A stretch of 64,000 nt of DNA, from positions 32,456-96,455 of the forward strand of contig JAHDDX010000001.1 in NCBI GenBank assembly GCA_020629135.1, given 5' to 3'. The stretch's first letter is position 1. Every line of letters starts with the position of its first letter. The position numbers and the translations under genes were made by a program. The stretch is from Hellea sp. Its GTDB lineage: Bacteria > Pseudomonadota > Alphaproteobacteria > Caulobacterales > Maricaulaceae. The notes beneath the pieces are model-generated. The model saw only the letters and a list, made by a program, of their open reading frames with translations. It was not told the origin of the DNA and ran no database searches. Shown here in pieces: positions 16,354 to 25,175 of this stretch.

Positions 16354-17171
16354 TGGAACCGTTTCAGGAAGATCTGAAATTTGAATCCGTTGACACGGCA
16401 GGCGACAATGAAGCGTTGATCCTTGATATTGACGGGTTTGAAGGGCCTTTGCACCTGCTATTGGAGCTGTCTCGACAGCAAAAAGTCGATTTGGCTCGGG
16501 TTTCTATTCTTGAATTAGCTGAGCAATATCTGGCCTTTATAAAAACGGCTCAGGACCTGCGAATAGAATTAGCGGCTGACTATCTCGTGATGGCGGCTTG
16601 GCTGGCCTATTTAAAATCGCGCTTGATCTTGCCGAGAGCTGAAGAAGACGAAGCTATGCCCGAGCCCGATGAACTGGCGGCGCAACTGGCTTTCCGTTTA
16701 CAAAGACTTGAGGCAATGCGTCGGGCAAGAGACGGCTTGTTACGCTTACCGCAAACTCAAATGAATGTGTTCGTTAGGGGCAATCCTGAAGGCTTACGGT
16801 CTCGAACTTCACCTTTATGGGAAGCCGAACTATATGATATTCTCGAGGCCTATGGCACGAGCCGTTCCAGAGTGGCCATTAGCAACGTCAAAGTGCCAGT
16901 GCCAGCCGTCATGTCGCTTGAAGAGGCGAGGGATCGATTGCGCAGGGCGTTATTAAGCTCAGGTGATGGAGATATTTCCGATTGGGTTGCGCTTGATGGC
17001 TTGATCGAACGCAATGAAACCTTGTCAGATGACGTACCCGACGAATCTATAAAAGCGAGTTCATTGGTAGCAGGGCTTGAGCTCGCCAAACATGGCGATT
17101 TGGAACTTCGTCAATCCGGCGCCTTTACACCTATTTATGTGCGACGTTCGCAAAAAAGGAACAGTCAATGA
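16353..17171 (+). CDS. scpA: Segregation and condensation protein A
   Basis: 272 residues, the kleisin subunit that joins Smc heads with ScpB. The N-terminal motif DGFEGPLHLLLELSRQQKVDLARVSILELAEQYLAF and the following LAADYLVMAAWLAYLKSRLILP are diagnostic. The C-terminal region ends in a winged-helix-like segment. It overlaps nagZ by one base and scpB by four bases (ATGA), so the three are translated together. It acts in chromosome compaction and segregation. Confidence 0.95.
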   Translation: MEPFQEDLKFESVDTAGDNEALILDIDGFEGPLHLLLELSRQQKVDLARVSILELAEQYLAFIKTAQDLRIELAADYLVMAAWLAYLKSRLILPRAEEDEAMPEPDELAAQLAFRLQRLEAMRRARDGLLRLPQTQMNVFVRGNPEGLRSRTSPLWEAELYDILEAYGTSRSRVAISNVKVPVPAVMSLEEARDRLRRALLSSGDGDISDWVALDGLIERNETLSDDVPDESIKASSLVAGLELAKHGDLELRQSGAFTPIYVRRSQKRNSQ

Positions 17172-17923
17172 GTTCTCAAGACAGAGTCGAAAAAGCCGGA
17201 GCCGGGATCGAAGCCGATGTTGTAAGGCTCAATGAACGAATAAGTTCAAATTCCGCTGACCAGGCTGATTATGAAATCCGGCTTTTAGAGGCTTTATTAT
17301 TTGCGGCTGTGGAACCGATTGACGTGGAAACTTTGCGCGAACGTATGCCGGAGGATTGCGATGTCGGGGCCTTATTGGCGCGCTTACAACGTGATTATGC
17401 GGGTAGGGGTATGAATCTGGTACGGGTGGCCAATCGTTGGCGCTTTCAGACTGCGCCGGATCTAGAGCATCACCTGGTAGACGTAAGAGAGGCGCCTAGG
17501 AAACTATCACGCGCCGCATTGGAAACCCTGGCGATTATTGCTTACCACCAACCGGTGACACGTGCAGAAATCGAAGATGTACGCGGTGTTGCGGCGTCTA
17601 AAGGCACATTAGACGTTTTGATGGAACTTGGCTGGGTTCGTATGCGCGGACGTCGCCGCAGCCCCGGGCGTCCGGTGACTTTTGGGACAACGGAAGATTT
17701 TCTGGCCCATTTTAACTTAGAGACGATTTCAGATCTCCCCGGACGGGAAGACCTGAAAGGCGCAGGATTACTGGATCCGCGTCTTCCCAAAGACTTTGAA
17801 ATGCCTACACCGATGATGCCTGACACGCTGACAGATTCAGAAGATCCGCTTGAAGATGAGGATGAGCAGGAGTTTTTCGAAGATTTTCTTGATGATAATG
17901 AAAATGAAACGGAATTAGACTAA
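17168..17923 (+). CDS. scpB: Segregation and condensation protein B
   Basis: A 251-residue partner of ScpA with two winged helices (about 40-180). ETLAIIAYHQPVTRAEIEDVRGV and the RGRRRSPGRPVTFGTTEDFLAHFNL segment are family hallmarks. The C-terminus is an acidic tail (many Asp/Glu after residue 210), longer than in the shortest members but common in alphaproteobacteria. It is translationally coupled to scpA. Confidence 0.95.
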   Translation: MSSQDRVEKAGAGIEADVVRLNERISSNSADQADYEIRLLEALLFAAVEPIDVETLRERMPEDCDVGALLARLQRDYAGRGMNLVRVANRWRFQTAPDLEHHLVDVREAPRKLSRAALETLAIIAYHQPVTRAEIEDVRGVAASKGTLDVLMELGWVRMRGRRRSPGRPVTFGTTEDFLAHFNLETISDLPGREDLKGAGLLDPRLPKDFEMPTPMMPDTLTDSEDPLEDEDEQEFFEDFLDDNENETELD

Positions 17924-17986
17924 GGTTTCATGACTTGAAGGTCTTGGACCTGCGCGTTACATACGCGAAAACATATAGGAATAGTT

Positions 17987-18202
17987 ATGGCACTCGGTCC
18001 CTGGCAAATATTACTCGTTATCGTCTTGTTTCTGCTGTTATTCGGAGGGCGAGGTAAGATTTCCTCGATTATGGGCGATTTGGCCAAAGGAATAACGAGC
18101 TTTCGTCGTGGTCTGAAAGAAGACATTGATGAGAATGATGATCCTGCTGATGAAGCCATCGATGTAACGCCCAAAAAGGACGACAAGTCGGGCAAAAAAT
18201 AA
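17987..18202 (+). CDS. tatA: Twin-arginine translocase subunit TatA
   Basis: 71 residues. A single N-terminal transmembrane helix ([19 protein letters not shown]), the hinge [24 protein letters not shown] and an acidic/basic soluble tail give the TatA/E layout. It forms the pore-like assembly exporting folded proteins. It is the first gene of tatABC, with 24 bases to tatB. The hinge reads FGGRGKI where FG-xKLP is more common, a minor variant. Confidence 0.93.
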   Translation: MALGPWQILLVIVLFLLLFGGRGKISSIMGDLAKGITSFRRGLKEDIDENDDPADEAIDVTPKKDDKSGKK

Positions 18203-18226
18203 GCGGTCGATAGCGCTGGAGCTGTC

Positions 18227-18565
18227 ATGATACCTCAAATCGGTTTTGCTGAAATGCTGGTTTTGGCCCTAATCGCGATTATCGTGGTTGGCCCCAAGGA
18301 CCTGCCTAAATTGATGAATAATATTGGCCGCTTTATGGCCCGTATCCGCGCTCTGGGGCAGGAGTTTAAAAACGCTTTTGACGATATGGGAGCCGAAGCT
18401 GAGGTGGCGGAGCTTCGTAAGGAAATCGAAGAGTTAAAGCGCATGGGTAAGATTTCCGATCTGAGTGACGAAGATCTGGCCGCCGAAATGCGCGAAATCG
18501 ACCAAGACTTACGCGAAGGTACAGACCTTAGTAGTCCAAAAACGGAATCCAAGTCCGGTGAGTGA
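18227..18565 (+). CDS. tatB: Twin-arginine translocase subunit TatB
   Basis: 112 residues. The N-terminus MIPQIGFAEMLVLALIAIIVVGPKDLPKLMNNIGRF has the conserved Glu before the helix and the GP.DLP hinge of TatB. An amphipathic helix and a charged tail follow. With TatC it forms the receptor for twin-arginine signal peptides. The last eight bases overlap the start of tatC. Confidence 0.95.
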   Translation: MIPQIGFAEMLVLALIAIIVVGPKDLPKLMNNIGRFMARIRALGQEFKNAFDDMGAEAEVAELRKEIEELKRMGKISDLSDEDLAAEMREIDQDLREGTDLSSPKTESKSGE

Positions 18566-19364
18566 GACACCCAAAATCGAAGCGGATGAGATCGAGCAAA
18601 GCAAAGCGCCTTTGCTGGAACATTTAATGGAACTTCGGGCACGTTTGATTAAATCGCTTTTGGGGTTTTTGGTTGGATGCATTATTTGTATCCCGTTCCT
18701 GCCCCAAATTCTTGGTTTTCTGATCGCACCTTTTCGCAAGGCCGTTGAAGAATTTAATATCAAACAGGCTGAATTAGGTAAGCCGGTTGCGGAAGTAGAT
18801 CTTATCGCGACACAAATTTTGGAAACCTTTTTTGTTAATGTGAAGCTGGCAATATTTGGCGGTATCATTCTGGCCTTTCCAGTGATTGCCTATCAGCTTT
18901 ACCGGTTCATAGCCCCCGGGCTTTATAAAAATGAAAAGGCAGCTTTTTTACCTTATTTGATTATTTCACCTTTGTTGTTTTCTGCTGGTGCCGCGCTCGT
19001 GTTTTACTATATTTTTCCATATGTCCTGAAATTCGGTCTAGGTATGTCAGCGGTTGGCAGTATCGAGCTTCTACCTAAAATCAGTGACTATTTGAAACTG
19101 GCCATGACCTTGTTCATAGCCTTCGGGTTGTCTTTTCAATTACCCGTCATTTTGTCTTTACTGGGTCGTGCAGGAATCGTTTCAAGCGGTGCGCTTAAAA
19201 AAGGAAGGCGATATGCAATCGTTGGAATAGCTGCCTTTGCGGCTTTCGTGACGCCGCCAGACCCATTGACTCAAATTGTTTTAGGTTCAGCAATTTACCT
19301 GCTTTATGAGATATCGATCATTTCAGTTTCAATGATCGAAAAGAAAGACAAAGTTCCGGCCTAG
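18558..19364 (+). CDS. tatC: Twin-arginine translocase subunit TatC
   Basis: 268 residues with six transmembrane helices. The segment APLLEHLMELRARLIKSLLG (conserved HL.ELR), the periplasmic IAPGLYKNEKAAFLP and the FVTPPDPLTQ loop are typical. The frame is open from 18465, but the GTG at 18558 gives VSETPKIEADEIEQSKAPLL, the normal N-terminal length, and overlaps the tatB stop by eight bases (GTGAGTGA). TatC binds the twin-arginine motif of exported proteins. Confidence 0.94.
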   Translation: MSETPKIEADEIEQSKAPLLEHLMELRARLIKSLLGFLVGCIICIPFLPQILGFLIAPFRKAVEEFNIKQAELGKPVAEVDLIATQILETFFVNVKLAIFGGIILAFPVIAYQLYRFIAPGLYKNEKAAFLPYLIISPLLFSAGAALVFYYIFPYVLKFGLGMSAVGSIELLPKISDYLKLAMTLFIAFGLSFQLPVILSLLGRAGIVSSGALKKGRRYAIVGIAAFAAFVTPPDPLTQIVLGSAIYLLYEISIISVSMIEKKDKVPA

Positions 19365-19906
19365 GTCTTTCGCGGGACTTCTCTTTGCCGGATCAACCAC
19401 CAGATCACCAAAGCGCCCAACATTTTTCCGCCAATTGACATGACAATATTGGGGATAGTGAACTGCGCATCACGAATAAAGCTGGCCCCATATAAAAACA
19501 CGGATGTATCTATTGGCGCGGCAAGCGCTGATGACAACAAAACGCGCGTAGAAAGGCGATATTTGGTGAAGGTGAACAAAAGCCAGTCGACAATTTCTGA
19601 AATAGCGAATGCGGCCCCACTGGCGATGGCGAGTTCTCCACCAGACGTCACAAAGGTAAGCCCGATGGCGATCGCCATTGCGATCAAGACCTCGTGCCCG
19701 ATTTCGCGTTGGGCGAAGTCTCTGACAACCAGAACCAGGCCAGTCACGATGGTCACGGGATTAAAGGCCCAACCCGGAAGAAGTTCCCACATAGGTGCCC
19801 AAGTGAAGGACCAATTGATAAACGGGATCAGCAGAATATAGATCAGCGTATATTTGAAATATCTAAGACTGGTTTTTTCTGGCGGTTTTTCCGAATAAGT
19901 ACTCAT
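19361..19906 (-). CDS. VUT-family membrane protein (YhhQ-like, possible queuosine-precursor transporter)
   Basis: 181 residues with five to six transmembrane helices. VTGLVLVVRDFAQREIGH, ASGAAFAISEIVDWLLFTF and LSSALAAPIDTSVFLYGA are signatures of the VUT family (PF02592), whose best-known member YhhQ imports preQ0/preQ1. It lies convergent with tatC, overlapping it by four bases, and divergent from folA. QueF in the same window shows that the cell handles preQ0, but the gene is not adjacent. The substrate assignment is therefore inference. The gene could also serve another small heterocycle. Confidence 0.85.
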   Translation of the reverse strand: MSTYSEKPPEKTSLRYFKYTLIYILLIPFINWSFTWAPMWELLPGWAFNPVTIVTGLVLVVRDFAQREIGHEVLIAMAIAIGLTFVTSGGELAIASGAAFAISEIVDWLLFTFTKYRLSTRVLLSSALAAPIDTSVFLYGASFIRDAQFTIPNIVMSIGGKMLGALVIWWLIRQREVPRKT

Positions 19907-19949
19907 AACGCTCTATACGAAAAGAGTTTCGCGCTGTAACGCCTAAATT

Positions 19950-20465
19950 ATGATCAAATATCCAAAACTTGCTTTAATTGCGGCGCGTGCCCGAAATAAT
20001 GTCATCGGCATTGATGGGGATCTGCCATGGAAGATTTCCAGTGATCTGAAATTCTTCAAACGGGTGACTTTGGGAAAGCCTGTTTTAATGGGGCGGGTAA
20101 CCTGGGAAAGTCTACCTTTTCCCTTGCCGGGTCGTCCTAATCTCGTTTTAACGCGCAACCCGGGTTACAAAGCCCAAAAAGCGGAAGTTTACACAGAGAT
20201 ATCCAATCTGATTGGTCGCGGTTACGAATTGGCGGGCGAGCTTAATGTTGACGAGGTCATGTTGATCGGCGGTGCGCGTCTATACCAACGGCTTTTGCCT
20301 ATTTGCGATCGTATGTATATAACGGATGTTCAAACCGAAATCGAAGGCGATGCCGTTTTTCCTGATTTCGACGAAACCGAGTGGGAATTGGTGCAATCGA
20401 CCCCACAAAACCGACAAGCGGGCGACGATTTTGACGTTGTGTTTAATGTATATGATCGAAAGTGA
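19950..20465 (+). CDS. folA: Dihydrofolate reductase
   Basis: 171 residues. It reduces dihydrofolate with NADPH. The N-terminal ALIAARARNNVIGIDGDLPWKISSDLKFFKR holds the conserved Trp and the catalytic Asp, followed by PVLMGRVTWESLP and LNVDEVMLIGGARLYQRLLP (cofactor binding). It precedes hflK by about 87 bases. In many alphaproteobacteria thyA comes directly before folA; here its place is taken by a divergent VUT-family gene. Confidence 0.96.
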   Translation: MIKYPKLALIAARARNNVIGIDGDLPWKISSDLKFFKRVTLGKPVLMGRVTWESLPFPLPGRPNLVLTRNPGYKAQKAEVYTEISNLIGRGYELAGELNVDEVMLIGGARLYQRLLPICDRMYITDVQTEIEGDAVFPDFDETEWELVQSTPQNRQAGDDFDVVFNVYDRK

Positions 20466-20552
20466 TCTGAACTGTCGAAAATCGGCTCAGGTCTCTTGAT
20501 ATGTTTCCCGCTTATCGCCACATATACGACAATTCTGAATCGCGGAGACATC

Positions 20553-21683
20553 ATGTCAAATAATAAGAGTCCCTGGGGTAACCGCCCGGGTGGGAATAAC
20601 GGACCAGGCAAAGGCAATAGTCCGTGGGGGCAGGGTGGTGGACGCCCTGATCGTAATAAACCTCGCGACGGTGAAAAATCCGCCGATCTCGAAAATGTAA
20701 TTCAAGGATTTAAAAAGCGCGTGGGTGGTGGCGGTCCGCGACGTGGCGGCGGCAATGGGGGTGACGGACTACCCTTTGGTCGGTTTGGGCCATTTGGAGC
20801 GTTTGTCGCTGTTGGTGTTATCGCTATGTTGGTTTCTACCGTTTACCAGGTCGACCAGAAAGAAGAGGCGCTGGTGCTTCGGTTTGGTGAATATTCGCGC
20901 ACAACCCAGCCCGGTTTGAATTTTAAGTTGCCGACGCCCATTGAGACGGTGATCAAGCGTGAAACCCGTGTTGTCAATAAAATCGATATTGGCGGATCGA
21001 ACCGTACCAGTCTGATGCTGACGGGAGATGAAAATATCGTTGATATCAACTTTACTGTTTTGTGGCGAATAAGCGATCTGAATAATTTCATTTTTAACGT
21101 CGATGAAACGCCTGTTGCGGTTCGAGCTGTGGCAGAAAGCGCCATGCGAGAAATCATCGGTAAAAACGAATTGGAAAAAATCATCACGACGGAACGTCTG
21201 ACCATAACCACGGATGTGCGTGATCTGATGCAACAGGCTTTGGATGAGTATGAAGCCGGCGTCGAGGTTGTCGAAGTGCAACTTCAAAAAGCCGATCCGC
21301 CTGAGGGTGATGTGATCGCGGCCTTCCGTGATGTAGTTAACGCTGCGCAGGATGCAGAAACGATTGTTAACCAGGCCACAGCCTATCAAAATGATGTTGT
21401 GCCTAAGGCGCGCGGTGAAGCCGCCAAAATAATCCAAGAAGCTGAAGGTTATAAAGGTCGGGTGATTGCTGAATCGACCGGTGAAGCCGAACGCTTCAAG
21501 TTGATTTTAAGCGAATATCAAGCGGCGCCGCGCGTAACGCGTCAACGCATGTATTTAGAAACTATTGAAGAGGTATACGGGCCTGCTGAGAAGATCATTC
21601 TCGACGAAGGGGCCGGTTCAGGCGTTGTGCCTTACCTGCCGCTTGACAAACTTAATGCCCAGCGTCCGAGAGGAGCTCAGTAA
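20553..21683 (+). CDS. hflK: FtsH protease modulator HflK
   Basis: 376 residues. A Gly/Pro/Arg-rich cytosolic N-terminus (about 1-80), one transmembrane helix (about 83-103) and a periplasmic SPFH/band-7 domain with a long helical region (EAEGYKGRVIAESTGEAERF) define HflK. It forms with HflC the large cage around FtsH and limits its proteolysis. The frame is open from 20496, but ATG 20553 has CGGAGA upstream and gives the conserved MSNNKSPWGNRPGG start. It overlaps hflC by one base. Confidence 0.95.
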   Translation: MSNNKSPWGNRPGGNNGPGKGNSPWGQGGGRPDRNKPRDGEKSADLENVIQGFKKRVGGGGPRRGGGNGGDGLPFGRFGPFGAFVAVGVIAMLVSTVYQVDQKEEALVLRFGEYSRTTQPGLNFKLPTPIETVIKRETRVVNKIDIGGSNRTSLMLTGDENIVDINFTVLWRISDLNNFIFNVDETPVAVRAVAESAMREIIGKNELEKIITTERLTITTDVRDLMQQALDEYEAGVEVVEVQLQKADPPEGDVIAAFRDVVNAAQDAETIVNQATAYQNDVVPKARGEAAKIIQEAEGYKGRVIAESTGEAERFKLILSEYQAAPRVTRQRMYLETIEEVYGPAEKIILDEGAGSGVVPYLPLDKLNAQRPRGAQ

Positions 21684-22570
21684 TGCGTAATATGCCAATC
21701 ATTGTTGTCGCCGTTATCATACTGCTGACAATTTTTTCATGCCTGTTTACTGTGAAGCAGTGGGAACAGTCTATCGTCTTGGAATTTGGTGAAGCTAAAC
21801 GTGTTGCCAATGCTTGGGGAACCGATGCTGATGCGGGTTTGAAGTTTAAAAAACCCTGGGAGAAGGTCGTTCGTATGGATCGACGCAATCTTGAGATTGA
21901 CCTCAAGCCGGTTGAGCTTTTGGCGGCCGACCAGGAACGCCTCGTGGTTGATGCCTTTGTGCGCTACAGGATTGAAGAGCCCATCAAGTTTTATGAAGCC
22001 TTGCAAAATGAATTGGGTGCCCAGCAAAAACTGCAATCCATCATGGATTCGACTTTGCGGGACGTTCTAGGCCGGGTAGATACGCCTGAAATTATCGCGG
22101 GTCGTCGCGCTGAGCTAATGGCCGAAATTCAGGACGTCTCTAATGAAGTCGCTGCTAATCAGGATCTTGGTGTTGAAATCATCGACGTCCGGATTAAGCG
22201 GGCTGATCTCCCACAGGAAAACGCGCAACGGGTTTTCCAGCGTATGGTCACACAGCGGGAGCAAGAAGCTTCTCGTATTCGAGCCGAAGGTGAAGAGCGC
22301 GCCCGCGAAATACGGGCGACGGCAGATAAAGAAGCCATTATCATCAAGGCTGAAGCGCAAGAACAGGCTGAGATTACACGAGGTGAGGGCGATAAGGAAC
22401 GCAATCGCATATATGCTGAAGCTTATGAGCGTGATGCCGAGTTTTTCGCATTTTATCGGTCCATGGAAGCCTATAAAAAAGGTCTCGGTCAAGGTTCCAC
22501 CTATGTCTTGTCGCCAGATAGTGACTTTCTAGGTTATCTTGATGATCAGGGCGGACCGCGTAGACGTTAA
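21683..22570 (+). CDS. hflC: FtsH protease modulator HflC
   Basis: 295 residues. An N-terminal transmembrane helix (about 4-22) and an SPFH domain follow, with GVEIIDVRIKRADLPQEN and the coiled-coil REQEASRIRAEGEERAREI. The C-terminal FFAFYRSMEAYKKG is typical of HflC. It is coupled to hflK by overlapping stop and start codons and followed five bases later by the DUF2065 gene. Confidence 0.95.
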   Translation: MRNMPIIVVAVIILLTIFSCLFTVKQWEQSIVLEFGEAKRVANAWGTDADAGLKFKKPWEKVVRMDRRNLEIDLKPVELLAADQERLVVDAFVRYRIEEPIKFYEALQNELGAQQKLQSIMDSTLRDVLGRVDTPEIIAGRRAELMAEIQDVSNEVAANQDLGVEIIDVRIKRADLPQENAQRVFQRMVTQREQEASRIRAEGEERAREIRATADKEAIIIKAEAQEQAEITRGEGDKERNRIYAEAYERDAEFFAFYRSMEAYKKGLGQGSTYVLSPDSDFLGYLDDQGGPRRR

Positions 22571-22575
22571 TTCCC

Positions 22576-22782
22576 GTGAGCTTTGGCGCAGTATTTATGA
22601 TCGCCTTAGGCGGCGCTCTTGCGATAGAGGGGGCCGCCTGGGCCATTGTTCCGCGTCAAATGCGTGAACTCTATGAGACTATGTTTCGCGAAGGGGATCG
22701 GCTTTTACATATCTCCGGCGTGATTTCGGTTGCGATCGGAGCTCTCTTAATTGGCTTTGGCGTTAAGTTAATTGGCGCGTAA
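22576..22782 (+). CDS. DUF2065 family small membrane protein
   Basis: 68 residues with two hydrophobic helices (about 3-23 and 47-66) and a short middle loop containing MRELYETMFREGDRLLHISG, as in DUF2065 proteins. It starts with GTG only five bases after hflC. The family is commonly found directly after hflC, so a role with the HflKC-FtsH complex is reasonable, though unproven. Confidence 0.88.
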   Translation: MSFGAVFMIALGGALAIEGAAWAIVPRQMRELYETMFREGDRLLHISGVISVAIGALLIGFGVKLIGA

Positions 22783-22857
22783 ACATATAACAGAAATTTC
22801 ATGCAATCGCGTGAACTGCCCCCTTGGCAAATCGCCGTATCGGGGTAGTGTGTTCCT

Positions 22858-24267
22858 ATGTATCGTTTGATCAAATTCTTAAGCGTAATTCTTGCCGTTT
22901 ACCTGATGGCGATACCGGCCTTTGCGCGCGGTGTGCCAGATGGATTTTCGGAACTAGCCAAAGAGCTTAGTCCCTCTGTCGTCAATATTTCGACAGCTCA
23001 AAGTGTTGAAATATCCGATGATGCGCCGGCATTCCCAAAAGGATCTCCACTAGAACGCTTTAATGATTTTTTCGGGCGCCGTAATAATAGCGGACGGGTG
23101 GCCAAGTCTCTGGGGTCAGGGTTTGTCATCGATGCTTCGGGTTATATCGTGACCAATAATCACGTGATTGAAGGGTCCGATGTCATTGAAACAGTTTTTC
23201 CAAATGGCGATACCTATGAAGCCAAACTGATAGGACGTGACCCGTCGACTGATTTGGCGCTTCTAAAGATAGAAGCCGGTAAAGACCTCCCTTTTGTAAG
23301 CTTTGGGGACTCGGATGCGGCCGAGGTTGGAGACTGGGTCATGGCGATTGGAAATCCGTTTGGATATGGCGGATCAGTTGCAGCCGGAATTGTCTCTGCC
23401 AGAAACCGGCAAATTAATCACGGTGCCTATGACGATTTTATTCAAACGGATGTAGCGATTAATCGAGGTAATTCTGGCGGGCCATTGTTTAACATGGACG
23501 GCGACGTAATCGGCGTGAATACGGCCATTATTTCTCCAACAGGTGGCAGTGTCGGGATCAGCTTTTCCATTCCGGCTGATCTGGCCAATTCTGTCGTTGG
23601 ACAACTTCGGCGTTATGGCGAGACCCGGCGAGGTCGATTAGGTGTCAATGTTCAAGAGGTCGATAAAAACCTCGCGAAAAGCTATCGTCTCGACAAACCC
23701 ATGGGGGCCATAATCACGCGTGTGACCGAAGACTCTCCGGCCGAGAAAGCGGGGTTAAAGGTCGGCGATCTGATATTACAGGTCGGAGATAAAGACGTGC
23801 CCAATCAACGGGTATTATTCCGGATCATCGCAGAGTCTGAAATTGATAAAACTGTCAATCTTACCATTATTCGTAAACGTAAGCGGATGGATGTGCCTGT
23901 GACGATCGAGCGCCTCAAGGAAACCGTTACCAAAGAAGACATCGAAAATGCTGACAAAGGGGAAGACGGTGTCGATACGGTCGCAATGGGCATTTCCGTG
24001 GAAGCGTTGACCGCAGAAACCCGCCGAGAACATAGAATTAAGAAAGAAACTAACGGCGTTCGTGTTGTTAAAGTCGACAATCGTAGCCAGGCTGCCGGGA
24101 AGCTCTTAGAGGGTGATATTATCGAAGAAGTCGCTTTTGAAGCGGTGAATAGTCCTGAAGAGTTTGAAGAGGCACTGAACGCGGCGAATGAGTTTGCCCG
24201 TCCCATCACAATATTGGTCAATCGCGGCGGAAACTATCTGTTTTATTCGCTGGATTTTAGTTCCTGA
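22858..24267 (+). CDS. Periplasmic serine protease/chaperone of the Do (DegP/HtrA) family
   Basis: 469 residues. A signal peptide (about 1-24, cleavage after AFA) is followed by a trypsin-like domain with the complete triad: His in VTNNHVIEG, Asp in STDLALLKIE and Ser in GNSGGPLF. Two PDZ domains follow (about 260-350 and 375-465). It degrades or refolds damaged envelope proteins. It follows hflKC-DUF2065, an association repeated across alphaproteobacteria and fitting a membrane protein quality-control group. DegP versus DegQ cannot be decided. It converges with serB, overlapping by 11 bases. Confidence 0.95.
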   Translation: MYRLIKFLSVILAVYLMAIPAFARGVPDGFSELAKELSPSVVNISTAQSVEISDDAPAFPKGSPLERFNDFFGRRNNSGRVAKSLGSGFVIDASGYIVTNNHVIEGSDVIETVFPNGDTYEAKLIGRDPSTDLALLKIEAGKDLPFVSFGDSDAAEVGDWVMAIGNPFGYGGSVAAGIVSARNRQINHGAYDDFIQTDVAINRGNSGGPLFNMDGDVIGVNTAIISPTGGSVGISFSIPADLANSVVGQLRRYGETRRGRLGVNVQEVDKNLAKSYRLDKPMGAIITRVTEDSPAEKAGLKVGDLILQVGDKDVPNQRVLFRIIAESEIDKTVNLTIIRKRKRMDVPVTIERLKETVTKEDIENADKGEDGVDTVAMGISVEALTAETRREHRIKKETNGVRVVKVDNRSQAAGKLLEGDIIEEVAFEAVNSPEEFEEALNAANEFARPITILVNRGGNYLFYSLDFSS

Positions 24268-25156
24268 TAAAATCTTCGTCTGAATATCCTTGAAAATATA
24301 AAGCGCTGGTCAAATCCGTGTGATTAATCGCGCATTGCGCTGCCGCAGCTACGGCTGGCTTGGCTTTATAGGCGATACCCAGTCCGGCCGCTGTCACCAT
24401 TGCCAGATCATTAGCACCATCTCCTATGGCGATGGCTGTTTCTGGGCCGCCCAGTTCAGCACTGTGGTGCAATAAGGCATCCTTTTTGGCTTCGCGCCCC
24501 AGGATCGGCATCTGGACTTGTCCGCTTAACGCATCCCCGTTTTCCAATAAGACATTGGCTTGATCGATCTCAAAACCGGCGGCCTTTGCAACGCGAGCGC
24601 TGAAAAATGTAAACCCGCCGGAAACGATAACCGTTTTTGCGCCATGGGCCTTCATGGTCTCGGCCAATATTTTGGCGCCGGGATTTAGGTGAATGCGTTC
24701 CTCGTAACAGGTTTGCAGAATTGAAAGTGGAAGCCCTTGCAACAACTCAACCCGTTCCGTCAGCGCGCCTTCGAAATCAATTTCGCCACGCATGGCCCGT
24801 TCGGTGATTGCCGAAACCCGGTCTTTGACACCAGCAAAATCTGCAAGCTCGTCTATGCATTCCTGGCCAATAAGGGTTGAGTCCATATCGCAAATCAAAA
24901 GCCGTTTTCGTTGGGTATTTGACGGTTGAATGCAGATATCTGCTGGGAGGCCGGCAGCATTTATTTCTTCTAGATAGTGGTCACGCAGCGTAAGGCACTC
25001 ATCTGCGGAGTTTTTAAGTTGAATGCTGGCGGCTTTATTGGGTGACAAAACAGATATGTTTGTACCGCCTTTAACCATGCCTAATATTGCGTCAAAGCCG
25101 TCCGCATCCGCATTTTGCAATACAAATGTCAATTGCGCTGTTATGATTTCTGACAT
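24257..25156 (-). CDS. serB: Phosphoserine phosphatase
   Basis: 299 residues. It removes phosphate from phosphoserine in the last step of serine synthesis. An N-terminal ACT-like region (about 1-75) precedes the HAD domain with the nucleophile motif CDMDSTLIGQECIDELA, the Ser of VSGGFTFF and the motif IGDGANDLAMVTAAGLGIAYKAKP. The frame is open to 25282, but that would cover miaA. The ATG at 25156 gives MSEIITAQL, the expected N-terminal length. The start lies only 19 bases from the divergent miaA start. Confidence 0.94.
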   Translation of the reverse strand: MSEIITAQLTFVLQNADADGFDAILGMVKGGTNISVLSPNKAASIQLKNSADECLTLRDHYLEEINAAGLPADICIQPSNTQRKRLLICDMDSTLIGQECIDELADFAGVKDRVSAITERAMRGEIDFEGALTERVELLQGLPLSILQTCYEERIHLNPGAKILAETMKAHGAKTVIVSGGFTFFSARVAKAAGFEIDQANVLLENGDALSGQVQMPILGREAKKDALLHHSAELGGPETAIAIGDGANDLAMVTAAGLGIAYKAKPAVAAAAQCAINHTDLTSALYFQGYSDEDFIRN

Positions 25157-25175
25157 GATAGACTCGCGATCCAAT

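Noticed and set aside
20769..21437. 222-codon open frame on the minus strand inside hflK
   Set aside because: It is the antisense shadow of a well-conserved gene. The translation is Arg/His/Ile-rich without any domain.
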